Positions 21,876 to 36,800 of a stretch of 64,000 bases of DNA are shown piece after piece; the stretch's first letter is position 1, and each line of letters begins with the position of its first letter. Under the pieces are notes generated by a model. That model was not told the DNA's origin. It searched no databases and worked only from the letters and a program-made list of their open reading frames with translations. A program made the position numbers and the translations under genes. The DNA is taken from assembly GCF_026212465.1 (NCBI RefSeq), contig NC_080055.1, forward strand, positions 22,937,305 through 23,001,304, read 5' to 3'. The stretch comes from Amaranthus tricolor (taxonomy: Eukaryota; Streptophyta; Magnoliopsida; Caryophyllales; Amaranthaceae).

Positions 21876-24800
21876 TCAATTGAAGAAGTATGGTGAATCG
21901 AGTACTTCTTCCAAGTTGAAGTCCCCTCGTTCTGGTAGTGGTGGGAAGGTCGATTTTGGATATGATGCCTGGAAGCTTTCAAGTAACTGCAAGCAATCGG
22001 AGAGAAATTTTTGACGGAATATAATCGAGAAAGGAAAAATCGTATGAGCGTACGTTAAGACATAAACTCACATTTTCTAGAATGGGCATGTCGTATAGCT
22101 CGACGAACTTTTCTCGAAGAATTTGATTCATCTGTTCCACATCACATGCATGTGTCCAAAACGAGTCGTGCACTCCTGCAAACACGAGCAAATAAAGGGT
22201 TTCATTTTGGTTCGGGTCATCAGTTGCCGAGTTTGTGTTCACCTAGCACATTAGACAATAGTAACACAACCAGAGATGTTTGTAATTAACTCGATTATTC
22301 GAGACTTATTATGACTCGATCCGACAAAAAAATTACAAGCACATAAAATGGAATCAGATTGGCAAGATATTTACGTACATACAAGACCCTACATAGACCT
22401 AACCCGAAATATTATACTCGAAACGTGACTTAACACTAGAATGTACACCTCTAAGCACAACTACTTAAGAACACAAGACTAGAGTAATAAACGACCCGTT
22501 TGGTTAGTGGTACTAAATGGTGGTAATGGAAATGATTTATAATGTAAAATTTCATCCAAAGTTCCATGTCATTCCCATGGTGATAAAACTTTGATCACAA
22601 AAAAGTTTTTGTTATAAATTTCCATTACCACCTAATACCACCTCTCCCAATGGTAACGCATGGGAATGAATTTAATGAAGAAAATGAGGTAGCCAAGATA
22701 TTTTTCAACAAAAATTACACTAGTTTTCATTCTCATTATCACCGGTTTATACCACCTACCAAATGGGCCGTTAGGAGTATACAAAAAGAACACGAAAACC
22801 GAACATTTATCAAATCCCAAAACAGTATTAAGAACATGGTGAGGTGAAAGTTAACCTGCAAACTGTAATCCCGCATCTCGGCATGCCACAGCAGTCATCA
22901 TCATATGAGTGCCATCAAGTGAGTGAACATAATTTGGAGGAAACGCAGTTCGTTGTTTTTTAACTTCGATCTGAAAGTCAGTTCAAATTAAAGTCAGTTA
23001 AAAAGCCTAGTTCTTTTTTCCTGGAAGAGGTGAAAGAGAAAATGACTGCATAGTAAAATGCACGAGCTTACCCCGTCACCTTCCTTTTTCAAGGCTAAAA
23101 CCTGAAGAGATGTTTTTATCTGCAGACAGCAATAAACTCAGTCAGCTTGATTCTAAATGAGGGAACATAAAGGAACTAGGTTGAACTAATGATAAGGCGG
23201 AGCGGCTCGATTGAACGAAATGCATTGTCTTAATGCCATATTTCGACAAAAGCGTAATTTAGAAAATACATTGAAAGGGCAAGAAAACAAAAAATTAAAT
23301 AGGATAACAACTAGATAGACATATGTAAAACTTGTGGAAACTCAAAATCCGCATGCATCGAACAAACAATCTTCACATTACCAGCATACTAGTTCTTTGG
23401 ATTTAAAAAAAAATCAAAACTATCATGGAAAAGTCATGTCAAAATTTCACTTGGTTAGTATAAAAAGCAGCTTATTATCTTAGGATGTATTAGATAGTAA
23501 ATGTGCCTCCTCTAACATGTGGAACCAGACTAAGCCCTAAAATTATGTTCAGACAGCATTTTAGGAGGGAAGGGCAAAGGACAGGAGGGAAATGGCAGTG
23601 TGGTTTCCTTCAAAAGTTTCCTATTATTGAAAGGATTTTGGCTTATAAAAAATGTGAAGGATTTCTTGCTTCAAACTGTCTTCCCTTCATTTCTATTTCC
23701 CTTCTTTTCCCTTTAACTATTCAAATGAAGGAAATTTCTTCCTTCCAAATCCCTTTCTTTCCTTCCCCTCTATTTCCTCCCATCCAAATGTAATTTCAAA
23801 ATCTGCTACATTTCATAATCACAACCTCTCTTTAGAATACCCATGCACTTTTGCTTTTTAGCGAGGAATATGTCTGTCTTCTAAAAAGGAAATGGAGCAA
23901 ATATTAAGGGGAGGGTGTATTAAATAATGTGGAGCCAATAATAACGTACATACTAGATGTTGGACATTTAGAGTATAATAAGTATATAAGCTAATACCAA
24001 AGTGCTATGAATTAGTGGGACAATATAAGTGTAAAAACTTAAGTCCAAAGGGAAAGGCGGCTACCAAGAAAAGAAAAACCGATATAATCGGTTACATGAC
24101 AGTTTATGACATGGGGAAGGTGGTATGACATGGGGAAGGTGGTATAACATGGGGAAAGTGGTAGGCATGACATGGGAAAAGTGGTAAAAATGCATATATC
24201 CATATAAAAGAGGATGGTTGCATTAAGAAAAGAAGAATCACATTAATTTCTCTGATTTTGTGTTTCTATACTTTCTCCTCCCCATATTTTCTTACATGCT
24301 TGAGTGAAAGAATCTTGCAAACTCTTTTCACTTTATTTCTTAGATTACTCTATTTGATCTCTTGTTCTTCACATTGTCTAAGTATATAGTGCTTATACTT
24401 CGATGCAACTATTGTATCTCAAAAAAGTATTCTAAGTTTAAGCCCAAGCACCAAGTAGGCGGAATAACGCTTTTAGGAAATCTATTCTAGAGCCTCAGTT
24501 TGGTATCAAGTTTCCGAAGAAATTATTGTCTAAAGATCTTTGTTTTGGTGATAGTTCAAGTGCAAGTTTATCATCATCTTAGTAAGTTTATTTTCTTAGT
24601 GTTTTTAGTAGGTTGTTCTAGACTTTTAATCTTCATTTTCGGTGCTTGTAATTTCTTCAAGTTATTATTAATCAACACATACAACTCAACACCACGAATG
24701 AGTACTAGGTTGCACCTCATTATCTATAATCACTTCATCGTTTCTTAACAGATCTCGCAACAATCAACTTGTGAAGTTAAGCTGAATTCACAAACATTTT

Positions 24801-27800
24801 AAATAAAGGTATCTTCCAAAAGATCAATAAGCAAGATAGAAGGATATCCAAATCAAAATGAAGCATCTTTTTAGTAAGAGAAGCAGTAAATTACATTACA
24901 TCTCAAATAAACCAAAGCATTAAAGAAGTAGAGCAGACAGCAAAGCAATCAGAAAGAACACTCACAAGATGTCGTTTGCTTTTACAGTACGGTTGTATAA
25001 CTGGAAGTCCAAGAGGAGTGATCCAACGAACAGGTTGATTTTCAGAAGCAATAACCTGTAAGATGGGCAAGTGAGTGTGTAACTACTAAATCGAATTCCG
25101 CTTAATTCATACAGTAGAAGCAATGATACCTTAGCACAGTCACCAAGCCAATCCATTATACTACGTGCAGCTTGAAATAATTGACCAAGAGCGGACATGG
25201 TTACCTAGATCAGGAAGGCATTATGATGCAAGTGCTTTCAAAGCATTGTTGCTGGGTGCAGATATCATAACAGCAGAACAGGATAAATGAAACTAGAATC
25301 AAGCAAACTCAAATAAACATCCAGACCATGTGGTATGTGGTAATACACTAGAGTAATGGTATGTTTTTATCTGTAACATATGTCTCTTATATCGATGGCG
25401 CCAAAGGTTTATAATTCTTTGATTCTGGATTGTATGGAGTATATTAAAATGGCACACTAATCATGTGCACGTCATGTTTATGTGAAGCTACAGGTGATGT
25501 TTGCCATCAAGGGTTAATTAAAAACTTCTTTTTTATCAATAACAAGGGTAAGGTTACGTAGATCCGACCCGAGTAATTCCAAAGTGGTTGGCTTTTAATA
25601 AAGCCAACCACCAAAATAATAAAATCTTAATCATTCATTCTTTCTAATATGAAATCTGAGATATTATTTTGCATACTAATAAAAAAATCAAAAAATTTAA
25701 AAATAGCAAATGAATTTTCAAAATAATTATATCATGACATAAATTACAAAATATTTTTCAGTAACCACCAATAATGTCAAATTTGATAAAAAAATAAATT
25801 CAATAATTTTTTAAAAATTAATTATAGTGGTTGGCTTTGAGCCAATATAGGATTTCCCTATCCAACCCCCCAATTCCCCTTGGTCACTCAATGGCATTAG
25901 GGTAATAGTATGTAATGGTAAGTTGTCATGATCATGTTCAATTTTCCTCAACTCCTTCCCAAACATCTTAACATATCTGCCATCATGTCAAGGAACCAAT
26001 ATGTTATATACTTGAACACATCAAATTTTTATTCTTACCTTAGCAGAATAGCAAGCTGCAGTAAAAAGTAGCCTGTCATCAGTGATAAGACCCTTCTCCT
26101 CTAATCTCCTCTTTATTTGCTCCCTTGCACCAACAAATGTAACACCATAAACAGAAGTCATTACTGTCTGTTTCACCAGTTTGCGGTCAACCTGACATTC
26201 AAAAAGACCTTGTTTTATCAGCATAAAAGAATCACATAATACCCAGTTGCTATCAAACACATTTTTTACGACGATATACAATTCAATGGCCCATGAGGGA
26301 TGAACACTAAAGGAAGATACAGCAGAGCTGATGACAAACCTGATCAACCAGGACTTTAGCTAACACCGCATTTGGGTCTTTTTCGGGGTCTTTTCTGCTA
26401 TCCTTTTCCATAATTTCACGAACCCTGAAAGAAAAATATTTTCCAAATTACTTCACCGTAGCGTATCTCATGCCATGGAAATCGAACAATATGCCAGAGT
26501 ACCTTTGTATTAACACAAAATCTCATTCCATTGTAACTAATAATATGGACTGATTGCCAGAGATCTATAATGGAATGGATTTGAGGCCATTACAAGGTTA
26601 TGGGACTTTGTCCCAAATTGGTTGTATGGACAACTAATATGAGGTTTATAGAGTAAATGAGCTCTCGCGCCTACTAGATCAGTCTTCTAACACTCGAGTT
26701 ACCCCTTAGTAAAATGGTGAATAAAGCTCATATAAAGTATAAATCTGAGATTGTTATTTCAAACAGTCATCTAAGATTTTTTTATACTTTTTTATTGGAT
26801 AGACAAAATGTCAATAAAATGGCATTAAAAAAAGTTTAAATTTTTTTTGATTTCTATGACCTAAAATTGCCAAATAAATTTGATGTTATAAGAAAATATA
26901 ATTTTACTTTAAAGTAACCATATACTTTTATTAGAAATGATTGAAATAAAAAATTAAAAGAGAAATAATTTGCCACTTTCACTACACATTCACAATGCTA
27001 CGAGTAAAGGCTTTCTTTAGAATTGGTTCCTAAAAAGTTCACAAGACACAAGTAAAAAACCTTTTCCGACTCTTCTACACCAAATACTACAATAAGCACT
27101 CTAAAACTTACAATTACTAACAGGGAAAAAACAACATTTAGAAATCCAAAGAATTGAATTATATTTTATCGACATCAACCAGATTTCATCCAAGTCCAAA
27201 CCCAAGAAAGAAGGCATCTGATTTTTTATTTATGTGTAAAGATAAAACTGGCAAGTTTCAATCGTCAAAAAGATTTACAAGATGAAGTAAAGAACAGCAA
27301 CAACGCTTAGAGAATAGACAACAAAATGTTTCAACAAATGTCTATACAGCTTTTCGTCCAACTGTACATCCCATTTCAGTTAGTAAACTTTTAACTAACA
27401 GGGTGGGAGAGAAAAGTCATATCAGCTGGAAGCTATGTTACTCGGACTCTTCATTTTGCTTCACGTACCCATGTCCGATCCTTAATGCTCGGACATTGCT
27501 ATGGCACTTAGACACTTCATTTTAGGCGTAAATATGAATATCTAGACACATCCGACACTTCGTCACATACCAAAACCCGACATCAGTACCCGAGTCCAAG
27601 TAACATAGGCAGGAAGCTTCCATCACGTCTTCTCCAAGAGAGAACATTACTTATTTAGTAGAGACAGATAATTACTTAATACACGTCACAATTGTTATTT
27701 GTCTTCTACAAAGTTCATCCACTAAATTCCGTACTAGTAAACTTCTTTACCTTTATGTTATAGTGTGTCCACTAATGACATTGAACACTACCCTTATAAA

Positions 27801-30800
27801 ATATCAAAAGAACGCATAATTTCTAAGTTCTCATGCTGGCATTAGATTTCACAATGCAAAATTTACCTTGCAGCTATTTCAGAGTACACATCAGCAGGTT
27901 TCTCCCCAGTCACCAAGTTTACTGCCGCTGCTTCTTTCTATATTAAAGTAACACAAAAATGAGGGAACGTGATAGAATTTCAAAAAAGCATAAAAATAGT
28001 ATAGTATCCACTCCTATCTGTTCAAAAGCTCAAGAAGCCAAGCAACATCAACGACCAACTTTTTAGAACACATAACATAAGTTTCATATGAACCGTTGAG
28101 TTGTTGACCAAATACAGCCAGAAAACATATCAACTTTTTTAGTCTATTAATCTTTACTGCCCCTCAAATCAGTTCATGAGAAAAGATAAGCAAAAAAGTA
28201 GGATTAACATACACTGTCTCTTCCCAAAGCAGCATAATGCTGTAGACCATTGCAAGAGCCATCCTGAACAATGAGTAAATAAAACATAATATAGATTAAT
28301 ATGTGATAAATGTTCACTTATAAATTGCAAGAACTTGTGCAGTATAATGTAATGAAGTCCTTTGATACACATGCAACGACTTCCTTTCTTCACATCTAGA
28401 AATTTGAAAAAACAGCAGAGGAACAGGGAGGAAATTGACATGATTTCTGCAATCATAAGTAGAAAGGGAAATCCATACAGTTGGCATGTCCCTCACTAGA
28501 AATTTGGAACATGTCTGAACTCTGAACTCTTCCATACAACGTTTTGCAGCCCATACCAATCGAAATGTGCGGAAGAACTTTATAGATGGTGCTTAGTGAA
28601 TTTAATTACAACAATAGAGAAGGACAATGATGGAGGCATTTCATGAGTGGTACTTACCTGATGTATAGGAAGATGAGAGATAAATGTATGTGGAGATGAA
28701 CTGTTCAGGGCTCCTGATAGATCAATACAAGCAGCTAAGCATTGAAAAGGATCTTCTGCTGTCAACCACCATCGATTTCCGTGTATAGGATCTTTAGCTG
28801 AATCAAATATTTCAGCCAGATGGTTTTCCACAAAAGCTACACGTTCCTCATATGAAAGTTTGTCAACACCACCAGCATATACATTTGCCAAGTGTATCTT
28901 CAGCCAACGTAATCCAGATTCTCCCAACGGACGTCCTTCAGCAAACTCAAGCACACCTCGACAAAGATCAGAACTTAGATGATTTAGATGTGGGTGCATG
29001 GGATAAGCTCGACCACGGAAGTCAAGATTGTGAGGATAATAGAAGCCTTCCTCATCTCTCATCTTCTGAGCGACCTGGAACACCAACATCAGCCAAAAAT
29101 AAGAAGGCAATCACTTTGAAAGTTAAGCATAATGTGCAACTAATTTCTTTGTCCTATCAATTAATCCCTAATGACGTAGTATAAATCCATCAACAGATGC
29201 AACCTAGAAAAAAATCAACCTTAGTTCAAAAACTATGGCATAAAAAAGTCTTTCTTTCCTTCAGCCTTACTATCAAATTTAAATATTTCAACAGCTTCCA
29301 CCATTCTAACGTCAAGTAAAATTTTCTTTAGCTTGGCACTTGGCAGTGATAGGATCAGAAGCTCGGCAGTTGTCTATAGAAAAATGCACATGCTGAATAC
29401 TCAAAGGGTTCACTAATCTACAAAATTTAGTCTGCAGGATTAAAAACCTCACTTAGATCCATTCAACAATCACAATACCAAATGCATTTGTACCCACTCC
29501 CACAAAAAAGCAAGAGAAAAAAAAAAAGATGAAGGCATTAGTTTTAATATTAGCCCCCTTCATAACACAACCAAGAACCAAAGAAACTCAACAGAAACTA
29601 CACATTTTTGACCAATTACCTTTAGCCCTCTCATTTTCTCTAGATACGTACCCTCACCCCTTAGTTTTTTATTTCTTTGTTTTTGTCCATCCTCTTGGAG
29701 ACTGGAATCCGAAGATTTGAGAGAAGCTCAAGAAAGATCAGCAAAAAAGCTTCAATGAGGTTGGCTAGACAAGCTCCACAAATATTGGCTCAACAACTCA
29801 CTCTTGCTTTGAATGTGCTTGGAACAGAGATCAAGTAAAGCTTCATTCTTGCTAACCAGGGGCCATGATGACAAAGAGAAGTTGTGAGGAAGCAAAGAGA
29901 GAGATAAATATGACGTATTGATTGGCAGTGGTCATGGTTCTATTAATTTGTTTCACTTCTTTCAGGACCTTTCGGAGTAAAAATTTTTTGGCACTTTTCA
30001 CCGGGGAAAGATTTTGAAGTATAACAGTTAATCTGCTAAGATGGTTTTTGGGATAATTCATGTGTGTTTTTAGGCGTTTCAAAATATTTCACATTTCAAG
30101 AATAGAAAACAAAACCCGTAAATTGTTTCCATGCCTCATAGCTCGCTCCAACTCTTCTTACACATTTAGGAGGATTTTTAACATCTAATAGAACCATGGG
30201 CCTATATTTTTGGTCCATAATTCTTCAAATATAAATACATTATAAGGTGAATATTTACTATCAAAGAGGAGACAATATCATAGCTATCTAAAAGAAAAAT
30301 AAATGCACCCGGATGTATTTTTTTGCGTATCTGAAAGGTTTCCATCAGCTTGATATACATGTGCAGTTGCAGATGCAAGGACCAATCAGAAAAATACAGT
30401 TTCGGTCACGGACTCACGGTTTCGGTAAATGATTTCATAGTCGTCTCCGCCTATGTCTTGGTCGTAGTAAACTCAAATATCCATATGATATGGTGACACA
30501 TCCTTGTTTTTGAACTATGGGATAGCGTAGCATTCAACCCACTTACATCCCGCCTCAATGGGAGCCACTTAGTGGCATTGAAGAAATGATATGTTGTTGA
30601 TGTAGCATTCATTTATATGTAGTATCAAGTACTAGAAGCCTAAACATCCAACACCCAAAAACATTAGTTATCACAAGAAGATTGTGATTTTGATTGAAGA
30701 ATATTTATTTCCTACGAACAAGATTGAACTTTCAAGGTTGAACATTTGTTAAGATTTTGAAGGCGTAAACAAGTAATGAGACAGAGACTAGAATTTATTC

Positions 30801-33800
30801 TTTTTTTTTTGTAAACTTCCAGCAGAAAATTGAATTCATATATATCTTGGCTTAATAATACATACAACTAAAATCTGGATCAAACAATTTCCAAACAATA
30901 GAATATTTTAGCTTTGAAACATTTCAACATTCAATCATCATAAACTTAATCAACTGATTTGAAAACTCACAGTGATTAAAGAGAAAAGAAAGCATACCGA
31001 AAGTTTAAGTTCAATGTCACATCGTAAAGCATGTCTCTCTCTATTGATTTTCTTTGCTTTCCTCACACTCCACTTCCATGTATCAAGTTCTGTTGGATCC
31101 TCTGTCACCGGCTTCTCAGGCAAGGGAACCTGCAAGATAAACAATTCAAGCTGGATAATCACACAAATGAAAAAAGAATATGTTGGAGGGAAAACAAATA
31201 AAGATAAATGCATCAAAACTGATTGGAAAAAGTCTATTCCTCAAGTTCTTGTCCAAGAATATCAATGTCAACCTGCTAATTATCAGTACAGATAAAAAAA
31301 TAAAAAAATAAAAAAATAAAAAAAAAGAAAAAAAAAACTTGGAAGGATCCTGACATGAGAAGCAGAGCTTTCAAGGGAAAAATATATATGATAAAAAATT
31401 TGGAAGTACTGACATCCTCACAATTTACAAGACCAGCAATGTTGCCACCACTAGCCCACAGGCTTTCCACTACACTAAGAACTTTTCTGTTGATCCTCCA
31501 TTTTGTGATTCCAAGAGTATTTAATGCCTGCACAAATGTAGGGTAGAAATAGTGTTATTACCTAAGAAGCATGTAACTTGATAGTATCCTGAAGACATTA
31601 GTGTAGCAACTAATTGACTTGACAGATGTCAAGTTCATTAGGTTCATCCTGCAACAAAATTTGACATTGATAGTGAACAAAATATTCCAACTCTGACAAC
31701 TATGCTAAATTACTGTTATGAGGCGGTGAGGAGTGGGTGAAGGTGGGGGATACTATTTGTAAACACTCAAATACTTTCTTCCATCAATCAGACTTTTATT
31801 GGGTTCTAAGCATGTGAAAAAGGAGCAGGAAGTTTAGATATCCAAGTTTGTAAAGGAGTAGCTGAAAATACACAAACAGTACAAACTTACAATGCACAAG
31901 GTTTATAAAAGAGCAAGAATATGCAACATTCCATAACTCCAATGCCATTGAGACGATGCGTTTGCGAAAACGGTTGCAGTGTCACATAAAACGGGTATAA
32001 CGGAGTGATAACGTGAATCATGGCCAATACGGTGTGAGTTTTGACAAAAAAAAAATCACATAAGCGGAGTTTAGAACTTATAATTGCATTTTTGTTGTTG
32101 AACTACTATTATTATGCAATAATATGTCTACAGCTATTATAATTGCAATATTTGAGGTTCTTTTAATGTATAATTCATTAACTGATTAGTTATTAGTTAA
32201 TTATTTTGTTTATCAATTTAATTATGAGTAACTATTATTAAAGTGATCATAATAATTTAAGTTAATGGGTATTAAAGAAATTTTAAGAGGGAGACAAATA
32301 ATGTTGCAACAATGAAATATCGTTATAACGGTAAAATAACGGGCGTTACACGTTACGTAATGGTAAACGCAGCGTTTGACTTTGAAATTTCATGCACCGT
32401 TGTAACGGGATTTAACGTTGCGGCAACTCTCAAATAGATTGCATAACGAGCTTTACGTAACGTAACAGAGGAATTTTTATTTCATGCATGTAACCCACCT
32501 AGGTGGGATTTACATGGTGAAATGTACGTAACCATACCCAGGTGTTCACAATGAGTTTTTTTAATGACCTTTGATAGATAACATCATATTCAACTTTATG
32601 CAGATAAGAAATACATATAATTGAAAGTGCATGATATACAACATTTTATTACCCCAATGTCATTTAGTGGCTCCTACCTAAGTAAAATTTGGAAGGGTCG
32701 AATGTACGCAACTTTAACCTTGTTAGTGACAACTATAAAATTGTTTGCTCATCTCACTAAACCTCATTAAAAAATAAAAAAATAATAAAAAAAAAGACCA
32801 GAAAGAAATGGATAAAAACAACATTCTTGAGCAAAATTTAGAATTTTCCCTAATTGATCTCAGCAACATGCAACTGCAAGTCGTCTACAGATTAGACTGA
32901 CTGTCAAAGATAAATAGACACATGGTTAAATAACCCAGAAAAAGGGGAAGCAAAAATAATTGCAAAATTTAAAACAAACTCGTGCTGGTAAACACTTTGA
33001 GAAACTAGCAAATATTTTAGCCTTCAATATCAAGCTTAAGGTTGTCTATATAATAGTACCTCAAACACTCTCTGCATCTGTTGTGGTGGAGTTTTCCTCA
33101 TCGCCTCCTGTTGCTTCCTTGATCCATGTGTTCTCATAACATAAGAAGGTAGGAACAAGTAGCCACCCTTGTCATACCTGGAGATGTCAATCTATAGTAA
33201 GTAAATATAACTAGTACAAATGTAAAATCTATGGAGACAGCAACCAAACAATGATAGTTCATTCTTCATTGTCATAGAACAATGAGAGTAATTAACTATT
33301 AATCCCATTGAGGTAGTTCAGAAGTTTATATGTACACAAATGTAAAGTGTATGTTATAATGCTCCATATTATTATAAAAAGTGACAAAGCTTCTTACATT
33401 TCTATGAAGGATGACCTATCAGGAATTATTGAGTACACGTTTATAAAAAAGGAAAGAGATAAAAAATGTAGAAATTTCATACCCTCTCCAATTCTTCGGG
33501 GGTATCAACATTGGGACATAAGGAATAACCATGTATCGAGCCTGCTAAAAAATTACAAGTTCATTAGTTTGTGTGAATTCTAACATTAACTAAAAGATCA
33601 TGAACAATATTCTGAGATTTATGTCATTACATGATGGTCTTAGAGAGCCGATGGCATATGTCATTACATGAGCCCAAATAAATGGAACGTAAAAGGTAGA
33701 GCTAGTGTATTTGAATTCTATTTTGATAGAGCACCGAAAAACCAAAGGGAAGAGAAACCATTTGTATGCACTTACAACTAATGAATTGCATATTTTTTGT

Positions 33801-36800
33801 GGATATTAATTATTAGTTGACAATGAAAAGAGAAACTTACACTTCTATCAATCCCTTTCATGACAAGTGGGTCACATTCTATAACTCCGTATCTTTTCAC
33901 CATTTGCTGTCTTCAAGAAGTAAAAAAGATAAGAGTGAGAAGTCATAAAAACATAGATTATCTTGTGCATATCGCCTCCATTTATAAGGCCACTCATTCG
34001 TTGTTAAGGGGCATCACCATAGACAGAGAAACAACCTTTATTTGTTGAGCTACGAAGACCACAAGTATAACCCATAGCAAAACAGACAAGGATGGTTGAG
34101 ACCCTAGGATATGTTGTATACTAACAGGACGTACACAATTTTAAATATAACGGGAAAGCAGCTTTCTAAAGATAAAGCATTACGAAAGTAGATGCTCCTC
34201 ACCCTAGCTCATTGGTCAAATTTTTGAATTTATGCTTGAACGCAGGTCGTACATCAGGTGGATTGTCAGCTGATCGATTAGTTGGATGCTGAACATAAGC
34301 TGTTTCTATTAACAACTCTATCAACCGACTACCCAGCTGCGCCATTGTGATAATAGAAAAGTGTCAGAAGATGAAAAATGTATTAACGATGTATCCATTA
34401 GATGAATATATAGACATCACCTTAGCTTGAGTGTCCTGACTCCATGCCTTCATATCTTCATTTGTCACCAGCCTTGCTGCCTCAAAGAGTCTTTTTCTTT
34501 TGACTAAACTTTTTACGCGGTTCCTCTGAATCTCCTTTTCCTTTAACAAATTCTCTGGCATATCACTTGCATTTTTTCGTAGATTCTTGGTTTTTTCCAA
34601 GAAACTGTGGATTTTTATCTAGTACCAATAAACAAAAAGTACAAACTCAGAAAAGATTACAGGAATGTAGTAGCATATCAACGGTCAATGTAACAGAAAC
34701 AAGCAAAATTCCTTTATGCTTTTCATTCCGGGCGTCAATAGGCTTGTTTGAATAATCACAGCCTATATACCTTTTGCACTAAGCATTACATTAACGGCCC
34801 GTTTGGTTGTTGGTATTATATGACGGTAATGGGAATGATTTGTAGTGTAAGTTTTCATAAATTGTATCATTTCATTCCCATGGTAATGAAAAATTGATGA
34901 TAAAAAAGTTTTTTTGTTCATAACTTTTCATTACCACCTAATACCACCACTCTGAAGGTTAATGTATTGGAATGAAATTTGTGAGTTAAATGAGATGATT
35001 GAAGTACAACAAGCATGACCATAAACTTGTTAAGAGATTTCCACACCTAAATTACACTAAATTGTTATTACCGTTCTCACTATTTAATACCGACTACCAA
35101 ACGGGTCGTAACAGTACAAAGAGGATCTTAAAGGAGTTCTCAAAGGATGAAGCAGGTAACATAAAGACGAGTAATATAGTGAACGCACCAAGAAGACGAG
35201 TAATATAGTGAATGCACCAAGAACCTAACTTAACCACTCATTAGACTCCTCTATCCTGCAAAAACTAAAGAAACTTTTCAACTATTAACAGGTGATGAAC
35301 ACCCCTCCCTGCAACCCCCCGGAAAAAAATCCACATTCTTATCAAATTTTATATAGAAATATTGAGAGGATTTAGACCATCTCCACAGCTTGCATAAGAA
35401 GCCGTCATCTTGCTATGGCAAACTCATTTTTCTAAATCACATTATATGAAAAAGTAGTTGGTTCTTAAGCAAAAGAGGAGGCCTTTACCATAAGCTTACT
35501 GCTAGGCACAGATTGAGTCTGAAACTACACAACTTCATGGAGATTCTTCTCATGGTGTTTATTCGAAAAGTACGAACTACTAAACTAAAATTATTCATAT
35601 CTGAACATAAGACCATCCAAATACTTTCCTAATAGTTCAAATCAAAACCTCAACTTACGCAACTAAACAAAGGGCGGGTAAATATCAAAGAGCGTTATAT
35701 CCCACTTGGATTCCTATACAATGAAACTAAGCAACATCTAGAGACGGTATTTGGAAATTGAATCAGGCCAATATCACCACAAAAGGACACTCTTTCCTTA
35801 GTTGTTGATTCTAAACTTCAAGCTACTTAGTGAAATGAACCACTGAAAACAGTCGAATTGCGTGATACAAGGCAAATGGACACAAGAAAAACCAAAACCA
35901 TGAGGGGGAAAGCACGTATGTCTTTCATTTTTTTACAACTCATCTGACAACATCATTAATGCCCAAAAGCACACGGGAAAAGAAGAGCTCTTAACACAAC
36001 AATTTGCAAATTCAACCTCAAGAAATAATTCATAAAGGCAAAGTACATCATATATAAGAGCACATAACCCCAAATCTAACAAACTATGAGTTGTGCTAGA
36101 CAATTCTACTTTAAATGGCATATGCAGTGCAACATCATAGAGGTCATAGAAATTAACATCATCAGCACTCAACAGTAGCAAAATCATACACCAAAACATA
36201 TCATATAGCTATAGCCATCACTGAAAGTGTTCAAATCATAAACTATACAATTCAAACATCATCATCATCATACCCAATATCCCACACGAAGGCAGGGTCT
36301 GGGAAACTATACAATTCAAACACTAAAGCATAAGCATTGTCACTAGTAAAATAACCAAAAGAGGATATAAAAGTAAGCACCTCTTGTTCAATTGCAGCCC
36401 CAATTTGAAGAGCTGCTTGAACAAGTCGAACACAACCCGCCTCGTTCCCAACCATCAACAATGCCATCATCTTATGCATAACAATAACTGCCATTTTATC
36501 AGCAGGCAACATATCTATATGATAAGCATAAATAGCCTTTTGCTTCCTAGACCTTTGCAATTTCTGCTCTTTTTCAATTGCTTTCTTTAATGGCTCAAAC
36601 CAACCCAAAAACAATGCCTTAACTTGAGGCAAATTAGGAGCCAATTCCTTATCTCTCATTTCCTTTACAAACTCCCTATACTCTTCCACCATATTCTCCC
36701 AAGCTTCAGTCTCAGCTTTAATCTGTCTCCTCCTTAACAAATTATACTTTTCTCTCTCAATTTCCTTAAATTCTAACTTCAACCCATTTCTACTCTCACA

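Noticed and set aside
28580..29184. ORFs extending past RPOT3 exon 9 and one antisense to it
   Set aside because: The extra residues are intron read-through, and the plus-strand frame is antisense to the conserved polymerase exon.
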